Origin: Akkermansia muciniphila
Lineage (GTDB): Bacteria; Verrucomicrobiota; Verrucomicrobiia; Verrucomicrobiales; Verrucomicrobiaceae
NCBI GenBank assembly: GCA_945882215.1
Contig: CAMCWM010000008.1
Location: 1-62,821 of the forward strand
Direction of reading: 5' to 3'
DNA length: 62,821 bases
How positions within the stretch are numbered: position 1 is the stretch's first letter; each line of letters begins with the position of its first letter. The notes under the pieces are model-generated. The model saw only the letters and a program-made list of their open reading frames with translations. It ran no database searches and had not been told where the DNA came from. Of this stretch, positions 61,473 through 62,821 are shown in pieces. The position numbers were made by a program, and so were the translations under genes.

Positions 61473-62228
61473 TCACTTCTCGAGCGTCCACTTAACGGCA
61501 TTCACGAGCAAACGCCGCACATCGGCGATGAGCATGTCCTCCGGCGCACCAAGGCTGGTGTAGAAGACGCGGGCTTTGTTCGGGCCGTAGGCGCGGGTCC
61601 ACGCGACGGGTTGCGGCGGACTCGTGTCCGTCTTGGCGGTGCCGATGAGGATGGGTGTGGTGTCAGCGGCGAGCGGCAGGACTTTGTAAAGCGACTGATG
61701 GCCGAGGATGGCGGCCGCGTTCACACCTTCGAGCAGCGGTGTTTTGACACCAGCGGGCACACTGACGGTGTAGGGCAGGCCTTTGGTCTCGTAGCCGGTG
61801 TTCGGGGCACCGAGGACTTCGACGGTGAACTCGGGCCAAGGAACGAGGCTGGGATCAACGACTTCATTGGGCTTCGGGATGAAGGCATGGTTCGCGGTGC
61901 GGATGCCGAGTAGCGGCTTGCCTGCGTCGAGATGAGCGCGGATGGCAGCCATCTGATCCTTCGGCGGAAAACGACGGCGTGAGAAGAGCACGAGCAAGTC
62001 GGCGTCCTTCAACGCCTCAATGATTCCGGCGAAGTGATGCGGCTGCGGCTTGTCACCTTCGATGATCGTCACCTGATGCCCGAGCGGCTTGAGTTCTTTT
62101 GCGGCGAACTCACGCATGCTTCGCGGCGCTTCGTAGTTGTTCGGGTCTTCGACGACCATAATGACGATGTTCGCCGCAGGTGCGGTGCTGATGATGCCGA
62201 AGAAGAGAGTGAGGAGTATGTGTTTCAT
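61473..62228 (-). CDS. Secreted ThuA-like protein
   Basis: 251 aa with a signal peptide (MKHILLTLFFGIISTAPA). The class I glutamine-amidotransferase-like ThuA fold shows VIMVVEDPNNYE, HQVTIIEGDKPQPHHF, LLVLFSRRRFPP and GIRTANHAFI. ThuA is linked to trehalose and other disaccharide utilisation, yet most PVC members are exported and uncharacterised. It lies 4 nt after the stop of the propeller-like gene, so they are co-transcribed. Confidence 0.82.
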   Translation of the reverse strand: MKHILLTLFFGIISTAPAANIVIMVVEDPNNYEAPRSMREFAAKELKPLGHQVTIIEGDKPQPHHFAGIIEALKDADLLVLFSRRRFPPKDQMAAIRAHLDAGKPLLGIRTANHAFIPKPNEVVDPSLVPWPEFTVEVLGAPNTGYETKGLPYTVSVPAGVKTPLLEGVNAAAILGHQSLYKVLPLAADTTPILIGTAKTDTSPPQPVAWTRAYGPNKARVFYTSLGAPEDMLIADVRRLLVNAVKWTLEK

Positions 62229-62232
62229 GAAA

Positions 62233-62821
62233 TTAAGGTTTTTCGATCACAAGCCCGGCCTTTTCATCCACGCGGGCGATCACGACCTTCGCTTGGTTGC
62301 CTTTCCCCTTCACCGCTATGTTTTGCGCGATGAGGAAGCGGCCGCCGCTGATCGGCACGATGCCGACGGAGGCGTTGAACTCCCATTTGCCGGTGAACTT
62401 AAATGTTTCATCGGCGCGCAGCAGCATCGCGGGCTTGCCGTAGCAGCCGAACCACCATGCGCCGTCAGCATACGCGGCGGTTTGGATGCCCATGAGCGTG
62501 TAGCCGCTGACGAGCACATGGCGCTTCTGAAATTTGAAGCTCGCGTCATACTCGTAGAGGTAGTTTTCGTTCACGCCGGGAGGCAAACCGCCGACGATGA
62601 TGAACTTGCCATCGTGATACGCCATGCCGCCCGAGCCATGCACGAGTTCCGGCACAGGGTGCTTCGCAAGTTCAGCGAGCGTATCGCCATCATAGACATA
62701 GACCCACGAATCAGCCTCACCGGCAGGCCGGTTGAACTTGCCGAGATTCGTCGCGACATAGACGCGGCCGTTGTGAAAACACAAATCGCCGTGGTGATTC
62801 GCCACAGGCACTTGCTTGAGG
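62233..62821 (-). CDS. Propeller-like protein, partial (N-terminus outside window)
   Basis: The minus-strand frame runs to the right edge (…LKQVPVANHHGDLCFHNG), so the N-terminus is missing; 195 residues are visible. Repeated ~40-residue blades with aromatic and Gly pairs (GKFIIVGGLPPG, YEYDASFKFQKRHVL, GGRFLIAQNIA) indicate a beta-propeller, perhaps a secreted sugar- or ligand-binding protein. Not recognised further. Confidence 0.7.
   Translation of the reverse strand, partial: LKQVPVANHHGDLCFHNGRVYVATNLGKFNRPAGEADSWVYVYDGDTLAELAKHPVPELVHGSGGMAYHDGKFIIVGGLPPGVNENYLYEYDASFKFQKRHVLVSGYTLMGIQTAAYADGAWWFGCYGKPAMLLRADETFKFTGKWEFNASVGIVPISGGRFLIAQNIAVKGKGNQAKVVIARVDEKAGLVIEKP

Overview
The window looks like a chromosomal segment of a Verrucomicrobiota bacterium (PVC group), probably a Verrucomicrobiaceae/Prosthecobacter-like organism. 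The basis is the GC-rich sequence and a protein set typical of that phylum: haem-motif proteins of the DUF1549/DUF1553 and DUF1592/DUF1585 types, DUF1501 and DUF1552 twin-arginine proteins, a PmoA-like DUF6807 protein, ThuA, sulfatases, SUMF1-like proteins, and Ser/Thr kinases fused to WD40 or discoidin domains. The species assignment is inference. I found no rRNA, tRNA, CRISPR array, transposase or phage gene.

Layout. 1-2 kb: the end of a small secreted repeat protein, an exported CxxCH protein and a coiled-coil lipoprotein, all on the minus strand. 2-5.1 kb: sulfite reductase haemoprotein (cysI), a small membrane protein and proC. 5.2-13.3 kb: a kinase-like protein ending in a discoidin domain, followed by a DUF1549/DUF1553 protein, then a convergent membrane kinase with a WD40 propeller. 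13.4-31.9 kb: fourteen consecutive minus-strand genes, eight of whose junctions are 4-nt ATGA overlaps. They encode a deacylase, an MFS transporter, several exported esterases and hydrolases, a TIM-barrel hydrolase-like protein, an N,N-dimethylformamidase-like protein, a class IV aminotransferase, a sulfatase, an M81 (MlrC) metallopeptidase and an enolase-superfamily dehydratase/racemase. A ferredoxin gene lies upstream of this run and a divergent LysR regulator faces it. This is the best candidate for an undescribed catabolic system.

33.3-39.6 kb: a repeat-rich intergenic region, then DUF1552, DUF1592/1585 and divergent DUF1501 genes. 39.7-43.4 kb: an ExbB-ExbD-TPR envelope-energising operon. 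43.5-47.7 kb: an RRM RNA-binding protein, a small cysteine-rich secreted protein, a PAS-AraC regulator, an amidohydrolase and a PmoA-like protein. 47.7-51.6 kb: one 1304-residue protein that ends in an azurin-type copper domain. 51.7-58.6 kb: six minus-strand genes: FAH hydrolase, SDR, two neutral-ceramidase-like proteins flanking an EF-hand esterase, and a NagA-like deacetylase. 58.7 kb to the end: a Tat protein, an exported SUMF1-like protein, a ThuA-like protein and the end of a propeller-like protein.

Taken together the genes suggest a heterotroph that deacylates, desulfates and cleaves complex polymers or small acylated compounds at the cell surface, and takes up the products through an MFS carrier and an Exb-energised envelope. 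Recurrent palindromic elements (about 33.4, 51.6 and 57.3 kb) and gene fragments (31.93 and 57.24 kb) mark past rearrangement.
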